From assembly GCA_050257395.1 (NCBI GenBank), contig JBLMWU010000227.1:1-40035 (forward strand): a DNA stretch of 40,035 nucleotides, written 5' to 3'. The notes beneath the pieces were generated by a model. The model was not told where the DNA came from, did not search any database, and saw only the letters and a list, made by a program, of their open reading frames with translations. The translations under genes and the position numbers were made by a program. This DNA is from JAIRTY01 sp050257395. GTDB taxonomy: Bacteria; Actinomycetota; Actinomycetes; Streptosporangiales; Streptosporangiaceae. Positions 30,948 through 38,172 of this stretch are shown one piece after another; positions within the stretch are counted from its first letter, which is position 1, and each line of letters opens with the position of its first letter.

Positions 30948-31484
30948 GTGCGCCTGGGCGGTGAGCCGGTGGGGCGGTGGGGGATCGCCCTGATGGGGGT
31001 CGCGGGTGCCGTCGGCATCGGGCTCGCCGTGCACGGCTGGTCCGCCCGCGCGGCCGGGGTCACCCCCGCGCTCGCCAGCGGATCCAGCTCCGCCAGCGCT
31101 CCTGCTGCCAGCGCATCTGCGCCCGCGGGCAGCCCGGCTCAGCCGGCTTCGCCGGCCGCCCCGTCGTCACCGGCCGCCTCCGCCGGGCCGCTGCTCAGCT
31201 CCGAGCCCTATGCGAGTTCCGCGTTCCTGGTCTGGCCCGGCAGCCCGGGCGCGGCCGCCAGGCAGGCGCTGACCGGGCTGAGCGTCTCGGTGAAGAAGCA
31301 GGGGAGCGGCGTCAAGGTCACCGCGGGAGTCGCCGGGCAGCCCGCCCAGTCGCGCGTCTATCCGGCCGGCGCCCGGGTCTACGTGATCGAGGCGTCCATG
31401 GGCGACGACTCCAACAACTCCGACTACAGCCTCGGCGACGACGGCCTGGTGGTCACCGACAGCAAGGGACGGATCGTCCAGTGA
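30948..31484 (+). CDS. Secreted or membrane-anchored Ser/Ala/Pro-rich protein
   Basis: A 178-residue protein with an N-terminal membrane segment (WGIALMGVAGAVGIGLAVHGW), then about 60 residues rich in S, A and P (a typical disordered extracellular linker), then a compact C-terminal domain (RQALTGLSVSVKKQGSGVKVTAGVAGQPAQSRVYPAGARVYVIEASMGDDSNNSDYSLGDDGLVVTDSKGRIVQ). The end domain looks like a small beta-rich fold with a DDSNNSDYSLGDDG acidic loop, perhaps calcium-binding. No known family is recognised. The GTG start follows GGAG. The stop overlaps the next start (GTGA, 31481-31484). Confidence 0.6.
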   Translation: MRLGGEPVGRWGIALMGVAGAVGIGLAVHGWSARAAGVTPALASGSSSASAPAASASAPAGSPAQPASPAAPSSPAASAGPLLSSEPYASSAFLVWPGSPGAAARQALTGLSVSVKKQGSGVKVTAGVAGQPAQSRVYPAGARVYVIEASMGDDSNNSDYSLGDDGLVVTDSKGRIVQ

Positions 31485-31948
31485 GCCCCGCGCGCAGGGA
31501 CACGGTGGCAGGCGGCAAGCCCGGCAGCGCGGAGGCCGCCGCACCGGCGGACAGCGCCGCCGCCCGGGCCGGGGCGCTGGCCGCTGACTGGGCGCCGGTC
31601 GCGGGCCGGGTGCTGCTGGGGCTGGTGCTGGCCTGGTTCGGCTACCACGAGCTGGTGCGGCCGGGCCTGTGGACCGGGTACGTGCCGGTGCTGTCGCCCA
31701 CCTCCAGCCTGGCCGTGATCCTGGTGCTGGTCCACGGCTGGGTGCTGCTGATGCTCGCCGTGGCGCTGGTGGCGGGCGTGGCCACCCGGGTCGCCGCCGC
31801 GGTCGCCGCGGTCGTCCTGCTGGAGATCGTGATCGGGCTGGCCGCCACCGCCGGGCTGTCCGACCTGACCCTGCGCGACGTGGGCGTGCTCGGGCTGGCG
31901 GTCTGCCTCACCGGCGTCTCCAGCCAGCGGCTGTCGCTGCGCCGGTAG
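31481..31948 (+). CDS. DoxX/DoxD-like membrane protein
   Basis: A 155-residue four-helix membrane protein. After a polar 35-residue start come GRVLLGLVLAWFGYHELVRPGLWTGYVP, SLAVILVLVHGWVLLMLAVALVAGVATRVAAAVAAVVLLEIVIGLA and a last helix LRDVGVLGLAVCLTGV. This agrees with the DoxX/DoxD-like group (FGYHELVRP...G...V). The GTG start overlaps the stop of the upstream gene by 4 nt, so the two are co-translated. The function is unknown, but a partner role to the secreted protein is suggested by the coupling. Confidence 0.65.
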   Translation: MSPARRDTVAGGKPGSAEAAAPADSAAARAGALAADWAPVAGRVLLGLVLAWFGYHELVRPGLWTGYVPVLSPTSSLAVILVLVHGWVLLMLAVALVAGVATRVAAAVAAVVLLEIVIGLAATAGLSDLTLRDVGVLGLAVCLTGVSSQRLSLRR

Positions 31949-31976
31949 CCGGCCCGCGGGCCGCCGCCCCCGCCGG

Positions 31977-32924
31977 TCAGCGGGCGCAGCCGGCGGTGGG
32001 GCGGCGGGCCGGGGCCGGCCGCCCGCGGGGGGGGGGCGGCCCCGGGCGGCGCGGGTAGAGCCAGGTGGCGGTGCGGGTCATGGTGCCCGGGATCAGCATT
32101 ATCCGGGGCAGGATCACCTGGTGGCCGAAGACGTCGGCGATCCGGACGGCGAACGGCCCCGCGCTGGCGACGCCGCGGGCGATCCAGAAGTCGTGGGCGT
32201 CCAGCCGCAGCCGCCGCCAGGCCGGGGTGGCCGGCCCGGCCCGGGTGATGGCGACCGACGCCAGCCGGTTGCCGTGGCTGACGACCTGGAGGGCGAGCTC
32301 GCCCGGGGCGGGCGCGCTGACCCGCAGGCCCAGCGGGTGCCGCAGCCGCGGGTCGGCCACCCAGTGGTAGGTCACCGGGGCCGTCCCCGGCCGGGGGTTG
32401 CCGATGCGGTCGTAGGCGCTGCGGCTCAGGTTGACGGTGGTCGCCCGGCAGCTCGGGCACAGGTCCACCACCTCGGCCCGGACCGTGCCGGACGGCCCCC
32501 GCACGACCAGGTAGGTGCCGCAGGCGTGGCCGTGGGCGAACTGCCGCGGCGACAGGCTGGCGTACCAGCCCCGGGCCGGGAACGGGCCGAGCGTGCAGCT
32601 GCCCAGCGCCGTGCCCGGGTCGTAGTAGAGGGCCCGGCCCGCGTACACGGTGCCCGGCAGGCCCGGCCGCGGCTGCCCGCCGGTCCAGGTCCGGTAGCCG
32701 CCGAGCCCCGCCAGCGGCCGGGCCGGGCTGGCGGCGGCGGCAGGCGCGGCGGGACGGCCTGCCGGGCGCGCGGCGGGGGAGGAGGCGGCGGTGCGGGAGC
32801 CGGCCGGGCAGGCGGCCGGCGGCGCGAGCCGGAGCGCGGCCAACGCCGCCACTACGACGGTGATCCCCGCGGTGGACAGCCAGATCCAGTTGGCCCTGGC
32901 CGGCCTGTAGCGAGCTGATCGCAT
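31977..32924 (-). CDS. Expansin-like protein (DPBB domain plus CBM63-type domain)
   Basis: A 315-residue protein with an N-terminal membrane/signal segment (WIWLSTAGITVVVAALAALRLA, 12-34) and a Pro/Ala-rich linker. The double-psi beta-barrel (about 90-190) includes GRALYYDP, GSCTLGPFPARGWYASLSPRQFAHGHACGTYLVV, VVDLCPSCRATTVNLSRSAYDRIGN. The aspartate of VDLCPSC is the conserved expansin acid. A second domain with W and Y surface residues (about 200-290) resembles CBM63. Bacterial expansins loosen plant or cell-wall polysaccharides without hydrolysis. The tail is Pro-rich and encoded partly by a run of ten C. The ATG has a weak upstream site. It ends 28 bp from the DoxX-like stop. Confidence 0.8.
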   Translation of the reverse strand: MRSARYRPARANWIWLSTAGITVVVAALAALRLAPPAACPAGSRTAASSPAARPAGRPAAPAAAASPARPLAGLGGYRTWTGGQPRPGLPGTVYAGRALYYDPGTALGSCTLGPFPARGWYASLSPRQFAHGHACGTYLVVRGPSGTVRAEVVDLCPSCRATTVNLSRSAYDRIGNPRPGTAPVTYHWVADPRLRHPLGLRVSAPAPGELALQVVSHGNRLASVAITRAGPATPAWRRLRLDAHDFWIARGVASAGPFAVRIADVFGHQVILPRIMLIPGTMTRTATWLYPRRPGPPPPRGRPAPARRPTAGCAR

Positions 32925-33069
32925 GACGCCCCCCCGGCGCTCCCCGTCCCCGGGCAGGCACGGCGGGCGGCCCGGGCGGCAGGTCGTTGCACAGCGGAGT
33001 CAGTCAATCACGCAAAGTGAAGCAAGGACCCTGGTTCCCGGAAACTCAGCCCGCCGGCCGGGGGAAAGC

Positions 33070-33130
33070 GACAGGGCAGGCGGGTCCGGGTATTGGGGTG
33101 GTGCTGCCCCGGACCCGCCCGGCCCCTGTC
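33070..33130 (-). terminator. Large hairpin terminator of the aminotransferase transcript
   Basis: GGCGGGTCCGGG (33079-33090) pairs perfectly with CCCGGACCCGCC (33108-33119). After a small internal loop, GACAGGG (33070-33076) pairs with CCCTGTC (33124-33130). It lies 22 bp past the aminotransferase stop on the reverse strand. Confidence 0.8.
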
Positions 33131-33151
33131 AGTGTGCGGGCTGGCGGAGGC

Positions 33152-34546
33152 CTAGAGCTGGTTCCAGGCCTTGGTGAGCACGTCGCGCAGGATCTGCTCC
33201 ATCTCGTTGAAGTGCTCCTGAGTGCAGGTCAGCGGGGGAGCGAGCTGGATGACGGGGTCGCCCCGGTCGTCGGCCCGGCAGATCAGCCCGGCGTCGAACA
33301 GCGCCGTGGACAGGTAGCCGCGCAGCAGCCGCTCCGCTTCGTCGTCGGTGAACGTCTCCCGGGTCGCCTTGTCCTTGACCAGCTCGATCCCGTAGAAGTA
33401 GCCGTCGCCGCGGACGTCGCCCACGATCGGCAGGTCCAGCAGCCGCTCAAGCGTAGCGCGGAACCGGCCCTCGTTGGCGCGGACGTTGCCCAGCAGGTCC
33501 TCCTTCTCGAACACATCCAGGTTGGCCAGCGCGACCGCCGCCGACACCGGGTGCCCGGCGAAGGTGACCCCGTGCAGGAAGGTGGCGGTGCCGCCGGTGA
33601 ACGGCTCCATCAGCGCGTCGCGCACCACCATCCCGCCGAGCGGGGAGTAGCCGGAGGTCACGCCCTTGGCGAAGGTGATGATGTCGGGCTGGTAACCGTA
33701 CCGCTCGGAGCCGAAGTAGTACCCGAGCCGGCCGAACGCGCAGATCACCTCGTCGGAGACGAGCAGGACCCCGTACTTGTCGCAGATCTCCCGGACCCGC
33801 TGGAAGTAGCCGGGCGGCGGCGGGAAGCAGCCGCCGGAGTTCTGCACCGGCTCCAGGAACACCGCGGCGACGGACTCCGGGCCCTCCCGCAGGATGGCCC
33901 GCTCGATCTCGTCCGCGGCCCACTGGCCGAAGGCGGCCCGGTCACCGGCGACGAAGCCCGGCGCCCGGTAGAAGTTCGTGTTGGGCACCCGGACCCCGCC
34001 CGGCGGCAGCGGCTCGAACGGCTCCTTGATGCCGGGCAGCGCGGTGATCGCCAGCGCCCCCATCGAGGTGCCGTGGTAGGCGATGTCCCGGCTGAGGACC
34101 TTGTAGCGGCCCGGCTGGCCGGTGCTCTTGAAGTACTGCTTGGCCAGCTTCCAGGCCGACTCGACCGCCTCCGAGCCGCTGGTGGTGAAGAACACCCGGT
34201 TGGCGTCCCCGGGTGCCAGCGACGCCAGCCGCTCCGCCAGCTCGATCGCCCGCGGGTGGGCGTAGGACCACAGCGGGAAGTAGGCCAGCTCGGTGGCCTG
34301 GCGGGCGCCCGCCTCGGCCACCTCGGCCCGGCCGTGGCCGATCTGGGTGACGAACAGGCCGGACAGCCCGTCCAGGTAGCGCTTGCCGCGGCTGTCGAAG
34401 ACGTACTCGCCCTGACCCCGCACGATCACCGGCATGTCGCCGCTGGCATACGACGACATGCGGGTGAAATGCAGCCACAGGTGGCGGTGGGCCGCTTCCT
34501 GGAGCGCCTGCCCGGTGAGCTCGCGGGGCTCCTGCGGAGTGGTCAT
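33152..34546 (-). CDS. Class III aminotransferase (putrescine/omega-amine:pyruvate type)
   Basis: A 464-residue PLP-dependent class III aminotransferase. Cofactor and substrate motifs are TTSGSEAVESAWKLAKQY, AYHGTSMGALAITAL, VLLVSDEVICAFGRLG (D265 to the pyridine nitrogen) and the Schiff-base lysine K294 in FAKGVTSGYSPLGG, followed by TFLHGVTFAGHPVSAA. The extended N-terminus (HLWLHFTRMSSYASGDMPVIVRGQGEYVFDSRGKRYLDG) is typical of omega-amine:pyruvate and putrescine:pyruvate (SpuC-like) enzymes. Next to an aldehyde dehydrogenase and polyamine transport genes, it probably converts putrescine to 4-aminobutanal. Its ATG overlaps the stop of the Lrp gene by ATGA. Confidence 0.9.
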   Translation of the reverse strand: MTTPQEPRELTGQALQEAAHRHLWLHFTRMSSYASGDMPVIVRGQGEYVFDSRGKRYLDGLSGLFVTQIGHGRAEVAEAGARQATELAYFPLWSYAHPRAIELAERLASLAPGDANRVFFTTSGSEAVESAWKLAKQYFKSTGQPGRYKVLSRDIAYHGTSMGALAITALPGIKEPFEPLPPGGVRVPNTNFYRAPGFVAGDRAAFGQWAADEIERAILREGPESVAAVFLEPVQNSGGCFPPPPGYFQRVREICDKYGVLLVSDEVICAFGRLGYYFGSERYGYQPDIITFAKGVTSGYSPLGGMVVRDALMEPFTGGTATFLHGVTFAGHPVSAAVALANLDVFEKEDLLGNVRANEGRFRATLERLLDLPIVGDVRGDGYFYGIELVKDKATRETFTDDEAERLLRGYLSTALFDAGLICRADDRGDPVIQLAPPLTCTQEHFNEMEQILRDVLTKAWNQL

Positions 34547-35076
34547 CTGGTCCCCCAGCTATAGGTCTGCTTGCGGAGTTTGAGGTACACGAAGGTCTCG
34601 GTGCTGGTCACGCTCGGGACCGTACGCACCCGGCTCAGGATCTCCAGCAGGTGGTCGTCGTCCTCGCAGACGACTTCCACCAGCAGGTCGAATGAGCCCG
34701 AAGTGATCACGACGTAGTCGATCTCCTCCATTCCCGCCAGCAGATCGGCTACCCGCTCGAGGTCGCCCTCGCACTTGATGCCGATCATGGTCTGCCGGTG
34801 GAAGCCGAGCGTCATCGGGTCGGTGACGGCGACGATCTGCATGACCCCGCCGTCGACCAGGCGCTGGACCCGCTGGCGGACCGCGGCCTCGGACAGGCCG
34901 ACCGCCTTGCCGATGGCCGCGTACGATCGCCTGCCGTCCTGCTGCAGCTGCTCGATGATCAGCTTGGAGGTGGCGTCCAGGACGACCCGGGGAGCGCCCC
35001 GGCTGGCACGGCTCCGCCTGCTCCCATCGCCGCCCTGACTGCCAGGGGGGATGGCAGTCCCGGGCGTGTGAGCCAT
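34543..35076 (-). CDS. Lrp/AsnC family transcriptional regulator
   Basis: A 177-residue Lrp/AsnC regulator. An N-terminal HTH (LDATSKLIIEQLQQDGRRSYAAIGKAVGLSEAAVRQRVQRLVDGGVMQIVAVTDP) is followed by the RAM/AsnC ligand domain (GIKCEGDLERVADLLAGMEEIDYVVITSGSFDLLVEVVCEDDDHLLEILSRVRTVPSVTSTETFVYLKL). ATG 35076 is well supported by AAAGGAGG 7 nt upstream. The first 30 residues are a Ser/Gly/Arg-rich extension. It is co-transcribed with the aminotransferase (4-nt overlap) and divergent from the aldehyde dehydrogenase, so it probably senses a polyamine-pathway metabolite and regulates both, and perhaps potA. Confidence 0.9.
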   Translation of the reverse strand: MAHTPGTAIPPGSQGGDGSRRSRASRGAPRVVLDATSKLIIEQLQQDGRRSYAAIGKAVGLSEAAVRQRVQRLVDGGVMQIVAVTDPMTLGFHRQTMIGIKCEGDLERVADLLAGMEEIDYVVITSGSFDLLVEVVCEDDDHLLEILSRVRTVPSVTSTETFVYLKLRKQTYSWGTR

Positions 35077-35125
35077 GCGGTCGCCTCCTTTGTGCCAGGC
35101 AATCGTGTCACGGTTACGGCTGTTG

Positions 35126-35142
35126 TCAACTGATTTCGTTGA
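35126..35142. promoter_or_regulatory. Lrp-type operator and -35 region between lrp and aldehyde dehydrogenase
   Basis: TCAACTGATTTCGTTGA has inverted 5-bp ends (TCAAC/GTTGA). The reverse strand includes a perfect -35-like TTGACA (35129-35124) pointing towards lrp, overlapping the dyad. A related sequence occurs upstream of potA (36830-36843), which supports a shared regulatory role. Confidence 0.55.
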
Positions 35143-35239
35143 AACCGATGTTATATGCCACGGAATCACTTGTCGTGTTCCAGTTTCTCTGCCAGGGTCG
35201 AAGCCGGCCGGACTGGCCGTGACCTTGGAGGAGGCCACC

Positions 35240-36697
35240 GTGACATCGACCCCCGGCACCGCAGCCCGGCTGCAGCAGCTGAGCAACTTCGTCAACGGCA
35301 GCTACGTGCCCGCGGCCGACGGGCGCACCAGCGAGGTGGTCGACCCCAGCACCGGCGAGGCGTACGCCACCGCGCCGGTCTCCGGGCAGGCCGATGTGGA
35401 CGCCGCGCTCGCCGCGGCCGCGGCGGCGGGCGGGGCCTGGCGGGACGCCACCCCGGCCGAGCGGAGCCTGGCGCTGCTGAAGATCGCCGACGCGCTGGAC
35501 GCCCGCGGCGGGGAGATCGTGGTGGCCGAGTGCCGCAACACCGGCAAGCCGGCCGGCCTCACCGCGGCCGAGGAGCTGCCCCCGTGCGTGGACGAGCTGC
35601 GGTTCTTCGCGGGCGCGGCCCGCATCCTGCAGGGCAGCTCGGCCGGGGAGTACCTGGCGGGCCACACCTCGATGATCCGCCGCGAGCCGGTGGGGGTATG
35701 CGCCCAGGTGACACCGTGGAACTACCCGCTGATGATGGCGATCTGGAAGATCGCGCCGGCCCTCGCGGCTGGCAACACGGTGGTGCTCAAGCCGTCCGAC
35801 ACCACCCCGGTCTCCACCCTGCTGCTCGCCGAGATCGCGGCGGAGTTCCTGCCGCCGGGCGTGCTGAACGTGATCTGCGGCGACGCGGGCACCGGCCGGG
35901 CGCTGGTGAGCCACGAGATCCCGCAGATGGTGTCGATCACCGGCTCGGTCCGGGCGGGCCGGGAGGTGGCCCGGGCCGCGGCCGACGGCCTCAAGCGGGT
36001 CCACCTGGAGCTGGGCGGCAAGGCGCCGGTGGTGGTGTTCGACGACGCGGACGCGGCCAGGGCAGCCGAGGGCATCGCCGCCGCGGGGTACTTCAACGCG
36101 GGCCAGGACTGCACCGCCGCCACCCGGGTCATCGCCGGGCCCGGCATCGCCGCGGACCTGACCGCCGCGCTCGCCGAGCAGGCCCGCAAGACCACGGTGG
36201 GCGGGCTGGACGTGCCGGACGCCGACTACGGCCCGCTGAACAACCCCAGCCAGCTCGCCCGGGTCAGGGGTTTCCTGGAGCGGCGCCCGGACCGCGCCGA
36301 GGTGGTGACCGGCGGGCACCAGGTGGGGGAGCGCGGCTACCTGTTCGCCCCCACGGTCGTGGCCGGCCTGCGGCAGGACGACGAGATGATCCAGGACGAG
36401 ATCTTCGGCCCGGTCATCACCGTGCAGCAGTTCAGCGACGAGGCCGAGGCGCTGCGGTGGGCGAACGGCGTCAAGTACGGGCTGGCCGCCAGCGTCTGGA
36501 CGCGCGACCACGGGCGGGCCATGCGGATGGCGCGGCTGCTGGACTTCGGCGCCGTCTGGATCAACACCCACATCCCGTTCGTGTCGGAGATGCCGCACGG
36601 CGGCTTCAAGCACTCCGGCTACGGCAAGGACCTGTCGATGTACGGATTCGAGGACTACACGCGGGTCAAGCACGTCATGAGCTACTGGGGCGACTGA
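35240..36697 (+). CDS. Aldehyde dehydrogenase (gamma-aminobutyraldehyde dehydrogenase-like)
   Basis: A 485-residue NAD-dependent aldehyde dehydrogenase. It has VTPWNYPLMMAIWKIAPALAAGNTVVLKPSDTTP (catalytic Asn161 region), the general base E257 in LELGGKAP, and the nucleophile C291 in NAGQDCTAATR. The C-terminal MPHGGFKHSGYGKDLSMYGFEDYTRVKHVM is typical of gamma-aminobutyraldehyde and betaine aldehyde dehydrogenases. Context favours oxidation of 4-aminobutanal to GABA. GTG 35240 is preferred because GGAGGAGG sits 6 nt upstream, although the frame is open further upstream for 55 codons that do not resemble the family. It is divergent to lrp and followed by a terminator hairpin. Confidence 0.9.
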   Translation: MTSTPGTAARLQQLSNFVNGSYVPAADGRTSEVVDPSTGEAYATAPVSGQADVDAALAAAAAAGGAWRDATPAERSLALLKIADALDARGGEIVVAECRNTGKPAGLTAAEELPPCVDELRFFAGAARILQGSSAGEYLAGHTSMIRREPVGVCAQVTPWNYPLMMAIWKIAPALAAGNTVVLKPSDTTPVSTLLLAEIAAEFLPPGVLNVICGDAGTGRALVSHEIPQMVSITGSVRAGREVARAAADGLKRVHLELGGKAPVVVFDDADAARAAEGIAAAGYFNAGQDCTAATRVIAGPGIAADLTAALAEQARKTTVGGLDVPDADYGPLNNPSQLARVRGFLERRPDRAEVVTGGHQVGERGYLFAPTVVAGLRQDDEMIQDEIFGPVITVQQFSDEAEALRWANGVKYGLAASVWTRDHGRAMRMARLLDFGAVWINTHIPFVSEMPHGGFKHSGYGKDLSMYGFEDYTRVKHVMSYWGD

Positions 36698-36734
36698 CCC
36701 CCGGGCCAGCGGGCAGCGCGCCAGGGAAACCGCA

Positions 36735-36766
36735 CCGGCCCGGCCGGCTCCGGCTGGCCGGGCCGG
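36735..36766 (+). terminator. Terminator hairpin after the aldehyde dehydrogenase gene
   Basis: CCGGCCCGGCC (36735-36745) pairs perfectly with GGCCGGGCCGG (36756-36766), with a 10-nt loop. It starts 37 bp past the stop codon and isolates potA from the upstream transcript. Confidence 0.75.
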
Positions 36767-36824
36767 GCCTGTAACAGATGCGCGTTACACGGCGTTAACC
36801 GAATTAGTCGTCCCTGGTAGGGGT

Positions 36825-36852
36825 TTGCTACTGATTCAGTTGATATCCACTA
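36825..36852 (+). promoter_or_regulatory. potA promoter region with shared Lrp-type box
   Basis: The box ACTGATTCAGTTGA (36830-36843) matches the box between lrp and the aldehyde dehydrogenase in 12 of 14 positions (reverse complement TCAACTGAATCAGT). A TTGCTA (36825-36830) followed 17 nt later by CACTAT could be the -35 and -10. The gene starts about 100 nt downstream. The promoter call is weaker than the box match. Confidence 0.5.
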
Positions 36853-36953
36853 TGGTGTCTGCCAGGATCGAAACCCAACGCGGGTCGCTGCAGGTGAGCA
36901 CCGGCGTGGCAGCAGCGCGGGGGAGCGCGGCGAGAGAGGGATAACCACCGGAG

Positions 36954-38147
36954 ATGACCGACAGGCATGTGCCCGCACTGGCGGGAACCGGGCAGGCCGC
37001 GGCAGCGGCGCCTGCGGCAGCCGCCAGCCCGGAAGACGCGGGCGCAGCCCGCCTGCCAGCGATCGAGCTGGCCGGAGTGGTCAAGGAGTTCCACGCCCGC
37101 GGCGAGGTGGTCACCGCCGTGAACCGCATTGACCTGGAGATCCGCGAGGGGGAGTTCTTCTCGCTGCTTGGCCCGTCCGGCTGCGGCAAGACCACCACCA
37201 TGCGGATGATCGCCGGATTCGAGGAGCCGACCAGCGGCGCGATCAGGCTGCACGGGCGGGACGTCACCGGGATCCCGCCGAACAAGCGGGACGTCAACAT
37301 GGTGTTCCAGTCCTACGCCCTGTTCCCGCACATGAGCGTCTCGGAGAACGTGGCCTTCGGGCTGCGCCGCAAGCGCGTCCCCCGGGCGGACATCACCCGC
37401 CGGGTCGGCGAGATGCTCGAGATCGTCGACCTGGCCGGCCGCGGCGAGCGCCGCCCCCGGGAGCTGTCCGGCGGCCAGCAGCAGCGGGTCGCGCTGGCCC
37501 GGGCACTGGTCAACCATCCCCGCGCGCTGCTGCTGGACGAGCCGCTCGGCGCGCTCGACCTCAAGCTCCGGCAGGCCATGCAGGTGGAGCTCAAGCGGAT
37601 CCAGCGGGAGGTCGGCATCACGTTCGTCTACGTGACGCACGACCAGAACGAGGCCCTCACGATGTCGGACCGGATCGCGGTCATGAACGAGGGCAGCATC
37701 GAGCAGCTCGGCCCGCCGCGCGAGATCTACGAGCACCCCCGGACCAAGTTCGTGGCCGGCTTCATCGGCACCTCGAACCTGCTCGGCGGCACGGTCAGCC
37801 GGGTTGACGGCGCCAGCGCCGTGATCGAGGTGAGCGGGGACGAGCGGATCGTGGTCCCGCTCCGGGACAGCCTGCCGGTGGGCCCGGGCAGCAAGCTCGA
37901 GCTGACGGTCCGCCCGGAAAAGATCGACCTGTCCGCCGCGCCGCCCCCCACCGGCCGGTGCGCGCTGCGCGGAACCGTGACCGAGGTGGTCTACCTCGGC
38001 ACCTCGACCAACTTCGCGGTCACCACCACCACCGGTGCCGACATGGTCGTCTTCCAGCAGAATTCCGCGGCCGCGGGCCACCTTGCCGACCGGGGGGACG
38101 GCGTCTGGCTGTCGTGGCTGCCCGAGCACTCATACCCGATCGGCTAG
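36954..38147 (+). CDS. potA: Spermidine/putrescine ABC transporter ATP-binding protein
   Basis: A 397-residue importer ATPase of the Pot/opine/spermidine class. Walker A GPSGCGKTT is at 73-81, Q-loop FQSYALFPHMSV around 118-129, signature LSGGQQQR at 171-178, Walker B LLLDEP at 192-197, and the H-loop YVTHDQNEALTMSDRIAVMNEG follows. A C-terminal TOBE domain is present (IEVSGDERIVVPL, KLELTVRPEKIDL). It energises uptake of polyamines from the medium via the PotD and PotB products downstream. The first 35 residues are a low-complexity extension. ATG 36954 has only a distant purine-rich site (GAGAGAGGG), so the start is moderately certain. Confidence 0.9.
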   Translation: MTDRHVPALAGTGQAAAAAPAAAASPEDAGAARLPAIELAGVVKEFHARGEVVTAVNRIDLEIREGEFFSLLGPSGCGKTTTMRMIAGFEEPTSGAIRLHGRDVTGIPPNKRDVNMVFQSYALFPHMSVSENVAFGLRRKRVPRADITRRVGEMLEIVDLAGRGERRPRELSGGQQQRVALARALVNHPRALLLDEPLGALDLKLRQAMQVELKRIQREVGITFVYVTHDQNEALTMSDRIAVMNEGSIEQLGPPREIYEHPRTKFVAGFIGTSNLLGGTVSRVDGASAVIEVSGDERIVVPLRDSLPVGPGSKLELTVRPEKIDLSAAPPPTGRCALRGTVTEVVYLGTSTNFAVTTTTGADMVVFQQNSAAAGHLADRGDGVWLSWLPEHSYPIG

Positions 38148-38172
38148 CAGCCGGATCAAGAGGAGCAGATAG

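Noticed and set aside
35075..35239. Upstream extension of the aldehyde dehydrogenase to 35075
   Set aside because: It would overlap the divergent promoter and the operator, and its residues do not match the family; GTG 35240 has a strong ribosome binding site.
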